From DAOUBP01 sp964513075 (GTDB lineage Bacteria > Chloroflexota > Anaerolineae > CG2-30-64-16), in NCBI GenBank assembly GCA_964513075.1, contig CAZELR010000001.1, positions 103,242-167,241 of the forward strand: 64,000 nt of DNA. The letters run 5' to 3'. The position numbers and the translations under genes are program-made. Of this stretch, positions 40,126-49,239 are shown in pieces. How positions within the stretch are numbered: the first letter of the stretch is position 1; the number at the start of each line of letters is the position of its first letter. The notes beneath the pieces are model-generated. The model was not told the origin of the DNA and did not search any database. It saw only the letters and a program-made list of their open reading frames with translations.

Positions 40126-42351
40126 ATGACAAGCGACGCTTTAGAGTCTACAAACGCATTGGGTAACCCCCTGTCGTTCCACTCACAGGACATTCCGTGG
40201 CCTGTACGCTTGCGCGTCCTTTTCGTTTGGGCTATCTCGGTCGCTCTCATTGTGCTGATTCTCGTAGTGCACCTGCCAACCAGCGGTCAAGTGACGGCAC
40301 GCTTGGGTGATGTCGCTCAACGGGATATCGTCGCCCCGCGCCAAGCCGCTTATGTCAGTGACGCGCTTACCGAGCAGCGCCGGGCTCTGGCTGCCAACTC
40401 TGTCTCCGATGTCTACGATCCGCCTCAGGCTCGCGTTGGACGGCAGCAGTTTACGCTGTCCGGCCAGATCTTGGAGTTCATTGCCTCGGTTCGCAGCGAC
40501 AGTTTTGCTGACTCCGCACTCAAGACCGAATATATCAAGGCGATCGCCAAGCTGGATCTTTCGCCGCAGGTAGTCGAGCGTATCGTGAGCCTCTCCAATC
40601 CGGGTTGGGAACAGGTAGCCTCTGAGGTGCAGGTTGTGCTCGAACGCGCCATGCGCGAAGAGATCAGAGAAAACAATCTCGCCGACGAACGTCGCAAAGT
40701 CCCCGCTCGTGTGCGCCTCGACTTGACGGATGAGGATGTGGCGGTTGTCAGCGACATCGTCCAGGACCTGCTGGTGCCCAACAGCTTCTATAACGCCGAT
40801 CGCACCGCTGAGCGCCGCAAGGCTGCGCGCGATGCTGTGGAGCCTATTACCACGACCGTGGAGCGCAATGAGGTGATCTTGCGCGCCGGCGACATTGTGA
40901 CTGAACTGGATCTGGAGGCATTACGCGCCCTGGGCCTGCAACAAAGCAGGTGGTCCTGGCAGGAAGTTCGAGCCGCGGCAGCCCTGACGCTGCTGTTAGG
41001 AGCCATTCTAATCTACTACTTGTGGCGGCAGGAGCCGCGGTTGTGGTTGCGCTCGGCAGAACTCACCTTGCTTGCCGGTTCGATCGTGATCTTCGTGTTG
41101 ATGGCGAAGGCCGCTATTCCTGCCCGCACACTGATTCCCTACATGCTCCCGTATGCGGCGCTAACCATGATTCTGGCCGCCACCTTGAACTTTCGCACCG
41201 CCTTGCTTGTCACCAGCTTGTTCACGCTTCTGATCGGTTGGTTGGCGTCAGGCAGCGTCGAGTTGATGACCTATGTTTTGGCTGGCTCACTGATTGGCGC
41301 GTTGAAGCTTCGGCGGGGCGACCGGCTCTTGAACTACGTCTGGGCCGCGATATTTGTGATGGCAGCCAACCTGGCTGTGGTGGCCGTCTTTCGGTTCGCC
41401 GCAGTCCATTGGGACTGGCAGGGCATTCTGGAGTTGAGCGTTGCCTCGCTGATCAGTAGCTTGGCAGCTATCACGGTGACGATAATGGGCCTTTATCTGG
41501 TCAGCATGCTGTTCGGCATCATGACCCCCCTTCAATTGCTGGAGTTATCGCGGCCGACGCATCCCTTGCTGCGCCAGCTCCTGCTGAAGGCGCCCGGGAC
41601 GTATCATCACACACTGATCGTAAGCAACATGGGTGAACGCGCCGCGGAAGCCATCGGCGCTGATGCCTTGCTCACCCGTGTGGGTTCCTACTATCATGAT
41701 GTCGGCAAAACGATCCGGCCCTATTTCTTTGTGGAAAACCGCACCGAGAGTGTGGACCCCCACGCTCGGTTGGATCCTGTTACCAGCGCGCAGATTATCG
41801 TTACCCATGTGAAAGATGGGATTGACCTGGCGCGTAAGTATCGCCTGCCCCAGCGCGTCGTCGACTTCATACCGGAACATCAGGGTACGGCGGTGGTCTC
41901 CTATTTCTACCATCAGGCACAGCAGCAGGCCACCTCATCGGATGCAGTCGACGATACGCCGTTTCGCTATCCTGGCCCCCGGCCGCGCAGTCGTGAAACG
42001 GCTATCACCATGTTGGCGGATGCTGCTGAGGCAACGGTGCGCGCACGGCGACCGGCATCCATCCAGGAGCTGGATCAGATTGTTGCAGAAAGCATCCAGC
42101 GCCGCCTGTTGTCTGGCCAGTTGGATGAATGCCCCCTGACCGCTGCCGATCTGAATGTGATTCGTGGCGCCTTTGTCGACGTGCTGCGGGGTCTTCACCA
42201 TCCGCGCATTGCCTACCCTGGTGACCCGCAATCCGTGCCGCCAGTGTCGGCCGAGGTGAGCTTGCCGCCCCCGACATCCGAATCGCCCAAGGAGCAACCT
42301 GATGTTCCCTCCGACCAAGCCCAACTCGATGCAAACCAACGCGCCCTCTGA
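40126..42351 (+). CDS. 7TM-HD membrane phosphohydrolase (PgpH/YqfF family)
   Basis: 741 residues. A first transmembrane helix (about 28-48), an extracytoplasmic 7TMR-HDED domain to about 290, a block of six or seven helices to about 465, and a cytosolic HD domain with LKAPGTYHHTLIVSN (H near 493) and SYYHDVGK (HD near 523), then IPEHQGT. The family in Firmicutes hydrolyses cyclic di-AMP, so a c-di-AMP phosphodiesterase role is likely. The gene order pgpH-ybeY-dgkA is conserved in Firmicutes. The stop of this gene lies 49 bp inside ybeY. Confidence 0.92.
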   Translation: MTSDALESTNALGNPLSFHSQDIPWPVRLRVLFVWAISVALIVLILVVHLPTSGQVTARLGDVAQRDIVAPRQAAYVSDALTEQRRALAANSVSDVYDPPQARVGRQQFTLSGQILEFIASVRSDSFADSALKTEYIKAIAKLDLSPQVVERIVSLSNPGWEQVASEVQVVLERAMREEIRENNLADERRKVPARVRLDLTDEDVAVVSDIVQDLLVPNSFYNADRTAERRKAARDAVEPITTTVERNEVILRAGDIVTELDLEALRALGLQQSRWSWQEVRAAAALTLLLGAILIYYLWRQEPRLWLRSAELTLLAGSIVIFVLMAKAAIPARTLIPYMLPYAALTMILAATLNFRTALLVTSLFTLLIGWLASGSVELMTYVLAGSLIGALKLRRGDRLLNYVWAAIFVMAANLAVVAVFRFAAVHWDWQGILELSVASLISSLAAITVTIMGLYLVSMLFGIMTPLQLLELSRPTHPLLRQLLLKAPGTYHHTLIVSNMGERAAEAIGADALLTRVGSYYHDVGKTIRPYFFVENRTESVDPHARLDPVTSAQIIVTHVKDGIDLARKYRLPQRVVDFIPEHQGTAVVSYFYHQAQQQATSSDAVDDTPFRYPGPRPRSRETAITMLADAAEATVRARRPASIQELDQIVAESIQRRLLSGQLDECPLTAADLNVIRGAFVDVLRGLHHPRIAYPGDPQSVPPVSAEVSLPPPTSESPKEQPDVPSDQAQLDANQRAL

Positions 42352-42820
42352 TCCCACGATTGAAGACAAAATCATCGTGCAGATCGACGCCGCCGAAGCC
42401 GATGATCTTGATGCCGCCGATCTGGTGCGCACCATCGCAGCCACGCTGCAAGGCGAAGACTGGTCCAATGGCGAAGTCACCTTGGTGATTACTGACGATG
42501 CCGCCGTTGCTGATTTGAATCGCGCTTACCTGGGTATCGATGGCCCCACGGATGTGCTCTCCTTTCCTGCCCAGGAGCCGGCCCCAGGGTTTGTCAGTGC
42601 ACCTGAGATGGCGAATTATCTGGGCGACATCCTGATCGCGCTGCCCTATACCCGGCGTCAGGCAGCGGCTTTCGGTCGCCACTTGCGCGACGAACTCCGC
42701 CTCCTGGCCGTGCACGGCACCCTCCATCTGTTGGGTTACGACCACGCCGAACCGGACGATGAAGCGGCCATGTGGGCAAGGCAGGACGCCGTCCTGGCGC
42801 AGCTTGCAAGCGGCGAGTAA
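42302..42820 (+). CDS. ybeY: endoribonuclease YbeY
   Basis: 172 residues. The zinc site is in HGTLHLLGYDHAEPDDE near 137-150 (H-x3-H-x5-H) and NRAYLGIDGPTDVLSFPA is the second family motif. YbeY acts in rRNA maturation and ribosome quality control. The ATG at 42302 has AAGGAG 7 bp upstream and lies inside the pgpH-like gene (overlap 50 bp), indicating translational coupling. The N-terminal 20 residues are not conserved. Confidence 0.95.
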   Translation: MFPPTKPNSMQTNAPSDPTIEDKIIVQIDAAEADDLDAADLVRTIAATLQGEDWSNGEVTLVITDDAAVADLNRAYLGIDGPTDVLSFPAQEPAPGFVSAPEMANYLGDILIALPYTRRQAAAFGRHLRDELRLLAVHGTLHLLGYDHAEPDDEAAMWARQDAVLAQLASGE

Positions 42821-42829
42821 AAGAAACCG

Positions 42830-43192
42830 ATGCGCGCCTTCTTCCGCAGTTTTGTCTACGCCTTTCAAGGCATCGCGTGGGTCATCAGCACGCAGCGTAA
42901 CGCGCGCGTGCACCTGGCAGCTACCGTGATCGTGGTGGCGGCTGGATTCATCTGCCGCATCAGCTCGATCGAGTGGGCGGTGCTGGCATTAACGATCGGC
43001 CTGGTGTTCAGCGCAGAAATGCTCAACAGCGTGGCCGAGTTGGCCGTTGATCTATTGACTGACCGTTATCATCCGCTGGCCAAAGCAGCCAAAGATGCCG
43101 GCGCCGGCGCAGTGCTGGTGGCAGCAGTCGCCGCAGTGGGTGTTGGCATCGCGATCTTCGGGCCGCGGCTGTGGGGCTGGCTCTTTCGATAA
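42830..43192 (+). CDS. dgkA: diacylglycerol/undecaprenol kinase
   Basis: 120 residues with three hydrophobic segments. The family motif is SAEMLNSVAELAVDLLTDRYHPLAKAAKDAGAGAVL near 61-96, with the E-x-x-N-x-x-x-E and D-x-A-A-G-A-type active-site residues. It phosphorylates undecaprenol or diacylglycerol in the membrane. It sits 9 bp after ybeY, its usual neighbour in Firmicutes. Confidence 0.93.
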   Translation: MRAFFRSFVYAFQGIAWVISTQRNARVHLAATVIVVAAGFICRISSIEWAVLALTIGLVFSAEMLNSVAELAVDLLTDRYHPLAKAAKDAGAGAVLVAAVAAVGVGIAIFGPRLWGWLFR

Positions 43193-43211
43193 AGCAAACA
43201 GGAGACAGGCT

Positions 43212-44204
43212 ATGTCTGCACTGATGACCAAGCGCGAGCGGCTGCTTGCTACTTTCGCCGGTCGAGAGGTCGACCGGCCCGCCGTGGCGTTGTGGCGCCA
43301 CTTTCCCGGCGACGACCAGCGACCGGATGACTTGGCGCGGGCAGCGCTGACCTGGCAAGCGCAATGGGATTGGGATTTCATCAAGGTCTCACCGGCCAGC
43401 AGCTTTTGTCTGGTCGATTGGGGTGTGGAAGATCGTTGGGTAGGCGGCGATGAGGGCAACCGCGAGTACACCCGGCGCGCAATTCGCACGCCGGACGATT
43501 GGGTGCGGCTGCCGGAGCTTGACCCACATCACGGCAGGTTGGGCGACCAACTTCGCTGCCTGGGGCTGATTCGCGATGGGGCGCCAAATGCGCCATTCAT
43601 TCAGACCATCTTCAGCCCGTTGAGCCAGGCCAAGAATCTGGCTGGGCCTGGGCAGTTGGTGGTCCACCTGCGCCAGGCACCCGAATTTGTCCGCGCCGGC
43701 CTGGAGACCATCACCCGCACCACCATCCGGTTTATCGAAGCCTGCAAGCCCCTGGGCATTGCCGGCATCTACTACGCAGTGCAGTTAGCGAATCACACCA
43801 CGCTGAGCGACGCCGAATATCGCACCTTCGGTGAACCATACGATCGGCGGATTCTAGCCGCAGTGTCCGAGTGTTGGTTCAACATGCTGCATTTGCACGG
43901 CGCAGAGGGAATGTTCGACCTGGTTGCCAGTTATCCGGTCCAGGCGCTTAACTGGCACGACCGTGAAACGCGGCCTGGCCTTGAAGATGGCATGCGCCGT
44001 TTTCCCGGCGCGGTCTGCGGCGGTTTGGAGCACTGGGAAGACCTGCTGCGCGGTGATCCGGACCGACTCCGAGCGCGCGTGGCCGACGCCATCGCTCAGA
44101 CCGGCGGACGACGGCTGATCGTCTCCTCCGGTTGTGTTGCGCCCGTGAACGCACCGTTCAGCAACCTGCGCGCAGTGCGAGAGGCTGTTGAACGCAGTAA
44201 GTAG
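43212..44204 (+). CDS. uroporphyrinogen decarboxylase-family protein (not HemE)
   Basis: 330 residues from the ATG at 43212 (MSALMTKRERLLATFAG) with AGGAGA upstream; the longer frame lies in dgkA. KRERLLATFAGREVDRPAVALW is a typical URO-D superfamily start, and HLHGAEGMF, YPVQALNWHDRETRPGL and RLIVSSGCVAPVNAP are near the end. The HemE motif with PxWxMRQAGR is absent, so a MtaA/CmuA-like methyltransferase role or an unrelated decarboxylase is more likely. The stop TAG is within a repeat (GTAGTAC units) that fills the gap to the next gene. Confidence 0.8.
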   Translation: MSALMTKRERLLATFAGREVDRPAVALWRHFPGDDQRPDDLARAALTWQAQWDWDFIKVSPASSFCLVDWGVEDRWVGGDEGNREYTRRAIRTPDDWVRLPELDPHHGRLGDQLRCLGLIRDGAPNAPFIQTIFSPLSQAKNLAGPGQLVVHLRQAPEFVRAGLETITRTTIRFIEACKPLGIAGIYYAVQLANHTTLSDAEYRTFGEPYDRRILAAVSECWFNMLHLHGAEGMFDLVASYPVQALNWHDRETRPGLEDGMRRFPGAVCGGLEHWEDLLRGDPDRLRARVADAIAQTGGRRLIVSSGCVAPVNAPFSNLRAVREAVERSK

Positions 44205-44266
44205 TACGTAGTACGTTGCGTACTGCGCTGATTCGCCATTCGTCATTCGTCATTCGTCATCCGCCA
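44200..44266. repeat. tandem repeat array between the URO-D and NUDIX genes
   Basis: AGTAGTACGTAGTACGT at 44201-44218 is followed by ATTCGCC/ATTCGTC/ATTCGTC/ATTCGTC/ATCCGCC at 44230-44264, directly abutting the ATG of the NUDIX gene (44266). The stop of the URO-D gene is in the first part. No separate Shine-Dalgarno sequence is present before the NUDIX start. Confidence 0.72.
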
Positions 44267-44802
44267 TGCCTTACACCTATTGCCCCCACTGCGGCGCGCC
44301 ACTGACCGAAGGAATCAAGTTTGGCCGGCGGCGCCGCTTGTGCCGTTACTGCGGTTTCATCCACTTCACCGACCCCAAAGTGGCGGTCGCGGCTTTGGTG
44401 ACTGACCGTGGCCGCGTGTTATTGGTGCGCCGGGCTGCCGTGCCGCGAATTGGCTTCTGGGCGCTGCCTGCCGGTTACATGGACGCCGACGAGTTGCCCG
44501 AAGAGGCGGTGGTGCGTGAGGTAGCAGAGGAAACCGGGATCACGATCCGGCCGCAGGCATTGCATGGTATCGCGCCTCTGGCCGGCTGGAACGAGCGGCG
44601 GGGCATCCTGCTGCTTTATCGCGCCGAGCCGCTCGCCGGCGAGCCTGTCCCGGCCGACGATGTCAGCGAGGCGCGCTGGTTTGCAGCGGCGGAGATTCCC
44701 TGGGCCGAACTGGCGTTTGAGTCAACCGCGCAGTTCCTGCGGGAATGGCTCGGAATGGGCTCGGGCGGGCTCTATTCTGACAGCCAAATCGGCCAGAAGT
44801 AG
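44266..44802 (+). CDS. NUDIX hydrolase with N-terminal zinc ribbon
   Basis: 178 residues. Residues 6-29 (CPHCG and CRYCG) form a zinc ribbon, followed by a NUDIX domain with the box G-Y-M-D-A-D-E-L-P-E-E-A-V-V-R-E-V-A-E-E-T-G-I (G-x5-E-x7-R-E-x2-E-E-x-G). This architecture resembles NudC-type and other zinc-ribbon NUDIX pyrophosphohydrolases of nucleoside diphosphate derivatives. The C-terminal 31 bp overlap the convergent subtilase gene. The upstream gap is repeat DNA. Confidence 0.9.
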   Translation: MPYTYCPHCGAPLTEGIKFGRRRRLCRYCGFIHFTDPKVAVAALVTDRGRVLLVRRAAVPRIGFWALPAGYMDADELPEEAVVREVAEETGITIRPQALHGIAPLAGWNERRGILLLYRAEPLAGEPVPADDVSEARWFAAAEIPWAELAFESTAQFLREWLGMGSGGLYSDSQIGQK

Positions 44803-46688
44803 CGATAGCGGAATTGGTTCACGCAGAAGCGCACACTGTCCACCCAAAAATCAGTTGGCAGCGTATCCTCGTCGTTCTGCGACCTGAAGACGAGACTGAC
44901 GCTCCCTGCAGCACGCAGCGCCTGCATATCAACCGGTTGCAGCCGGTACAGATACCTGTCCCACGGCAAGCCATCGCCTGCCGAATCAGCCGAGTTGCCG
45001 GTGCGCAGCAGCTCACGAATCACCTGGCCCTCGCCTGTGCGAAACTCGGCGACCAGCCAATCATCGAATGGCCATGCCGGTGATGTGCCCCACCCGTAGT
45101 CCTGGTTCTCAATACGATAGGCAAACCACAGAGCCCCCGCAAATGCGTTAGCCGGCAGTTGCACCGTGCGGCTCAACGTGCCCGTCGCACTCGGCCCCCC
45201 CGGCAAGTGAGCCGCATAACTTCCGGTGTAAACACGCGTCGCGTCGACGGCGGCCGTGCCGCTGGCCTGCCAGCCGCCAAGCCCCCCCTCGAAGTCCCCG
45301 TCCGTGATCAGCTCCTGGCATCCGGCCGGCCAAATCTCCAACGGCGGCTCTGGCTCTGGTGTGGGTGCGGGTGGGTCAGTGCTGGGAGCCGCCCCCGCCA
45401 CGGCCAGTGCGGCGTTGATCCGGCCGTATCCGAAGTAAACATCTCGGCCTGTGGGCCCCAGGTCGGTTGCGGTTGACTCGATCAGCTGTCGGACCTGGGT
45501 CGGGGTCAGCCCAGGATTGCGAGACAAGATCAGCGCGGCCAGGCCCGCAACATGAGGCGTCGCCATGCTTGTGCCACTGAGGTACCCGTAGCTGTTGCCG
45601 CGCAGGGTGGAATAAATGCGATACCCTGGCGCCGCCACGTCCACGAAATCACCGCGCGTTGAAAAGGATGCCAGACGATCATCAGCGGTCGTCGCGGCTA
45701 CCGCAATCACGCTTGGATGGGCCGCCGGATAGTGGTAGCTCTCACGGCCGGTGTTGCCTGATGCCGCGACCACCACAACGCCCCGCGCCACCGCGTAGTC
45801 TACCGCCATTTCCTCGCCGCGGCTGTAGCTGGAAGCGCCCAAGCTCATGTTGATCACCTGCGCACCGTTATCGGCGGCATAGATGATCGCGCGGATGAGG
45901 TCTTCATAGGTGCCGATTCCGCCGTCAAAGACGTCCACCGGCATGATTGTAACACCACCTGCCACGCCGGCAATGCCCACCCCGTTATTGATGCGCGCCG
46001 CCGCAATGCCGGCCACGTGGGTGCCGTGGCCGTAATCATCGTCGGGCACGTTGTCATTGCCTGCGAAATCCCAACCGTTCACATCATCGATGAACCCGTT
46101 GCCGTCGTCGTCTGTGCCGTTGCCAGGCGTTTCTCCGGAATTGACCCAGATTGCACCCTGCAGATCAGCATGGTTCATGTCCACCCCGGTATCCAACACA
46201 GCCAGCACGATTTCCGGCCGGCCCGTGGTCAGATCCCACGCGGGTGGTAACTCCATGCGGTTGAGATAACTGGCCTGATAGGAGGCGTAATAAGGATCAT
46301 TGGGGATCATCCCGGGGATGACCATCCCTGGGATGACCAGATCGAGGGCGAAAGTGTAGTTGGGCTCGGCCCATTCCACCCCGGCCAGCGCTTCCAGGTC
46401 GGCCGAAGCTGCACGCAAATCGCTATCCGGCGGCAACTCGACCACCGCCAGGCCCAACGCAGGGATGGTTCGCAGCAGGACGCCCCCGGCGCGCGTGATC
46501 TGTGCACCTAACGCAGCAGTGTTCGAGCCGGGCAGCTTGACGAGGAGCTGGTCGGCCACACGCGGCGCAATCCAATCCGGCTTCGGTCCCGCTGCCGCTC
46601 GAGCGGCAGCGGCTTGGGCTGGTGCTACGGCTGCCAGACACAGTGACCACATCAACAATGCTGATCGAATATTGCGCATCCAACCCAT
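44772..46688 (-). CDS. secreted subtilisin-like serine protease (S8)
   Basis: 638 residues. A signal peptide (about 1-26, ending AQA), a propeptide-like region to about 115, and the S8 domain with Asp in AVLDTGVDMNHADL (~165), His in GHGTHVAGIAA (~225) and Ser in SGTSMATPHVAGLAA (~375). A Pro/Thr/Glu linker near 440-455 leads to a C-terminal beta-rich domain of about 170 residues, possibly carbohydrate-binding, ending in RYFWPIWLSE. The DDDGNGFIDDVNGWDF calcium-binding-like loop is visible. Inferred to be an extracellular protease. A short duplicated VIPGM lies near residue 120. It converges with and overlaps the NUDIX gene by 31 bp. Confidence 0.93.
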   Translation of the reverse strand: MGWMRNIRSALLMWSLCLAAVAPAQAAAARAAAGPKPDWIAPRVADQLLVKLPGSNTAALGAQITRAGGVLLRTIPALGLAVVELPPDSDLRAASADLEALAGVEWAEPNYTFALDLVIPGMVIPGMIPNDPYYASYQASYLNRMELPPAWDLTTGRPEIVLAVLDTGVDMNHADLQGAIWVNSGETPGNGTDDDGNGFIDDVNGWDFAGNDNVPDDDYGHGTHVAGIAAARINNGVGIAGVAGGVTIMPVDVFDGGIGTYEDLIRAIIYAADNGAQVINMSLGASSYSRGEEMAVDYAVARGVVVVAASGNTGRESYHYPAAHPSVIAVAATTADDRLASFSTRGDFVDVAAPGYRIYSTLRGNSYGYLSGTSMATPHVAGLAALILSRNPGLTPTQVRQLIESTATDLGPTGRDVYFGYGRINAALAVAGAAPSTDPPAPTPEPEPPLEIWPAGCQELITDGDFEGGLGGWQASGTAAVDATRVYTGSYAAHLPGGPSATGTLSRTVQLPANAFAGALWFAYRIENQDYGWGTSPAWPFDDWLVAEFRTGEGQVIRELLRTGNSADSAGDGLPWDRYLYRLQPVDMQALRAAGSVSLVFRSQNDEDTLPTDFWVDSVRFCVNQFRYRYFWPIWLSE

Positions 46689-46720
46689 GGCTCTTGCCTC
46701 TCCTCAACCTGGGCCTGTGT

Positions 46721-48028
46721 TCAACGCCGTGGCACGGCGCCGCGGCCCACACCGCTCGCCGGTTGACCCAGCGCCAGCGACAAATCATCTCCGTTTTGTA
46801 CCAGGTAGCCCGGCAGGCCGCTGGCTTGCAGCTCCGCTAACGTCGGAGTCCAGTCGGGCGCCGGCCCAAAGGTGCGCGCCGCCAATAGCACCGCCACGCC
46901 GTGCACCCCGCGCGACCGCAACCCGCGTAGCATGGTCACCCAGTTGCTGTCGGTGGAAGGTGTGATCACGATCAGGGTGGTGTGGCGAGCCAGGGTCGCG
47001 CCTTCGCTGGCCAATACCTGCGCCAACGGCAGCCGCCCGCGTGCCTGGATGACCGCCAGGATCTCCAGCAGCCGGCTCAGTTGCCGCTCGCCTCGATCAG
47101 GCTGTCCGACCTCGCGCGTTTCGGCGTAGCTGAGAAACCCCACCTCGCGATCGGCCTGTAAGAAGTGCTGCGCCAGCGAAGCGGCAATCGTCACGCCGTA
47201 TTCTACGGTGCTGGGGGGAAGTTCCATGCGCTCGACCCGTCGCGTGAGCCAGGGCAAGGCCACGTCATCCTCCGGCTCGGCCCATGGCATCTCGACATGC
47301 GCATCACTGTACATGTCCAGGAAAATCCAAACGTCCGCCAACGGGTCCAGTTCAAACTCCTTGGAAATCAACCGGCCCGTGCGCGCCGTCGAAGGCCAGT
47401 GGATGCGATTGAAGCTGTCACCCGGCACATAGTCGCGTACGCCAGATACGCTGGTAGTGATGTACGGCGTTCGGCGGTGCATCGTCTCACCGCCGGGCAG
47501 GTAACCGGTCGGCGGGCTGAACTGGGGGATGTCCACGATCGCGGGAGTGACCACCAGAGAGGTGGTTTGGGGTATCGACCTGGCGAAGCTGAAGATCCCC
47601 AGGGGATCGCCGCTGGTCAGGGTCATAGGCCCCAGGATATAGCGGCCGCGGCGTCGACAGAAGGTGCGGACTTGCCAGCGGGCAGAGCTGTTGCGTCCTA
47701 ACGAGTTGACCACCCGGCTGACATGGTGTCTGGGCAGATCGGAACGATCGCGCACCTCAACCCATAGCTTGGGCCAGGTGGAGTGGTTAATCAGTTCCAG
47801 TGTCTCTTCGAAGTATTTGCCAACCTGCGAGCGCTGAGAGCGCGTGGCGCGCTTCAACGTCAGGCCGCGCCGGTTCGTCCAGGCCCAAAATAGCGCCACC
47901 GCGATCACGCCGGTGATGAAATAGAGCAGGTTGAATGCCAGGTCACGGCCGTTGGTCAGCGCAAACACCAACGCCGCGATCCACAGCACAAAGACGCCCC
48001 AAGAGTGTCGCACGGCTTGCTCCACCAA
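46721..48028 (-). CDS. DUF58-domain protein
   Basis: 435 residues from a TTG (a GTG one codon later is possible). Two transmembrane helices (about 13-50), then a beta domain with GRYILGPMTLTSGDPLGIF and the DUF58 signature GVRDYVPGDSFNRIHWPSTARTGRLISKEFE near 194-224. A von Willebrand-like fold follows (DVWIFLDMYSD). DUF58 proteins pair with MoxR ATPases in complexes that mature extracytoplasmic or membrane proteins. It begins 33 bp after the moxR gene. Confidence 0.9.
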   Translation of the reverse strand: MVEQAVRHSWGVFVLWIAALVFALTNGRDLAFNLLYFITGVIAVALFWAWTNRRGLTLKRATRSQRSQVGKYFEETLELINHSTWPKLWVEVRDRSDLPRHHVSRVVNSLGRNSSARWQVRTFCRRRGRYILGPMTLTSGDPLGIFSFARSIPQTTSLVVTPAIVDIPQFSPPTGYLPGGETMHRRTPYITTSVSGVRDYVPGDSFNRIHWPSTARTGRLISKEFELDPLADVWIFLDMYSDAHVEMPWAEPEDDVALPWLTRRVERMELPPSTVEYGVTIAASLAQHFLQADREVGFLSYAETREVGQPDRGERQLSRLLEILAVIQARGRLPLAQVLASEGATLARHTTLIVITPSTDSNWVTMLRGLRSRGVHGVAVLLAARTFGPAPDWTPTLAELQASGLPGYLVQNGDDLSLALGQPASGVGRGAVPRR

Positions 48029-48060
48029 ACGCTCAGCGCGCGTATGCTAGCGCGCGCCCA

Positions 48061-49023
48061 CTAACGAGCACGAATACGCGTGCCTGGCACAGGCACCGAT
48101 GTGGCAATCTGCTGTACCACGGTGTGGGCCTCGACGTTCTTGATGCGTGCCGATGGGCTGATGATCAGGCGGTGCGCGAAAGTCGCTTCCAACAAGGCTT
48201 TGACATCGTCCGGAATCACATAAGTGCGACTGTGCAGCGCGGCATACGCGCGTGTGGCCTTGAAGAGTGCCAGGCTGCCGCGCGGACTGACCCCCAGGTA
48301 GATGTCCGGATGACGCCGGGAGGCATTGGCCAACTCGACGATGTATTCCTTGATCAGGTCATCCGCATAGACCTGCTTGACGGCCTCTTGCGCGATCCGT
48401 AACTCATCCCCTGAAACCACCTGGCCAAGATCTTGCAGGGGGTGGTGCTCGCGCTGCGACTCCAGCACGCGCATCTCATCGGCTGGCGAAGGATAGCCCA
48501 GGCTCAGTCGCATCATGAAGCGGTCGATCTGCGCTTCGGGCAGCGGGAAGGTGCCTTCATATTCGATGGGATTCTGGGTGGCCAGAACCATGAACGGCCG
48601 GTCCATCGGATAGGTCACGCCGTCTACGGTCACCTGGCGTTCCTCCATCGCCTCCAACAGCGCCGATTGCGTCTTAGGCGTGGCGCGATTGATTTCGTCT
48701 GCCAGTACGATCTGCGCCATGACGGGGCCGGGGCGAAACTCGAACTCGCGTGTCTTTTGGTTGAAGACCGAGACGCCTGTCACGTCGCTGGGCAGCATAT
48801 CCGGGGTGAACTGCAAGCGGCGAAACGAGCAGCCAATAGATTTGGCGATGGCGCGCGCCAGCATCGTCTTGCCTACGCCAGGCACATCCTCGATCAGGAG
48901 GTGTCCCTCACACAGCAGCGCGATGAGAGTCATCTCGACCTCATGACGCTTGCCGATGATCACCTGCTCGACGTTCTCCACGACCTTTTGCGCCATGGTA
49001 ATGATTATCTGGGTATCTTCCAT
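48061..49023 (-). CDS. MoxR-family AAA+ ATPase
   Basis: 320 residues from the ATG at 49023 (MEDTQIIITMAQKV), with GGGAGTG upstream; an earlier GTG at 49035 leaves no room for an RBS. Walker A EDVPGVGKTMLARA, Walker B QIVLADEINRATPKTQ, sensor 1 VLATQNP and the sensor-2 region LGVSPRGSLALFKATRA are all present. MoxR proteins act as chaperone-like ATPases with DUF58/VWA partners, here the next gene. Probably cytosolic, membrane-associated. Confidence 0.94.
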   Translation of the reverse strand: MEDTQIIITMAQKVVENVEQVIIGKRHEVEMTLIALLCEGHLLIEDVPGVGKTMLARAIAKSIGCSFRRLQFTPDMLPSDVTGVSVFNQKTREFEFRPGPVMAQIVLADEINRATPKTQSALLEAMEERQVTVDGVTYPMDRPFMVLATQNPIEYEGTFPLPEAQIDRFMMRLSLGYPSPADEMRVLESQREHHPLQDLGQVVSGDELRIAQEAVKQVYADDLIKEYIVELANASRRHPDIYLGVSPRGSLALFKATRAYAALHSRTYVIPDDVKALLEATFAHRLIISPSARIKNVEAHTVVQQIATSVPVPGTRIRAR

Positions 49024-49204
49024 GTGATCTATCACTCCCGGTGAGCTTGTAGCTCAGGCCCACATGCCGCGGTCGCTCTTTAAGCGAGCCACAGCATCTT
49101 CTGCATTGATGCCCCCAAAGAGGCTCAAACTGCGGCGTATTATAGCCGCGATTGCTGTTCATTACAATCCTGGGGACCGATGTCCGAGCTCACGCCCTAT
49201 CTCC

Positions 49205-49239
49205 TTGCACAGACTTGCCACCAGGAGTACAATTCATTC
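49205..49239 (+). promoter_or_regulatory. promoter with leaderless start for the response regulator
   Basis: TTGCAC (49205-49210), 17-bp spacer, TACAAT (49228-49233), and 6 bp to the ATG at 49240. An AGGAG at 49223-49227 overlaps the promoter and would be outside the transcript if +1 is at the ATG. Confidence 0.68.

Noticed and set aside
48025..48062. GCGCGC inverted repeat between moxR and the DUF58 gene as a terminator
   Set aside because: It is short, lacks a U-run, and the two genes are functional partners that are normally co-transcribed.
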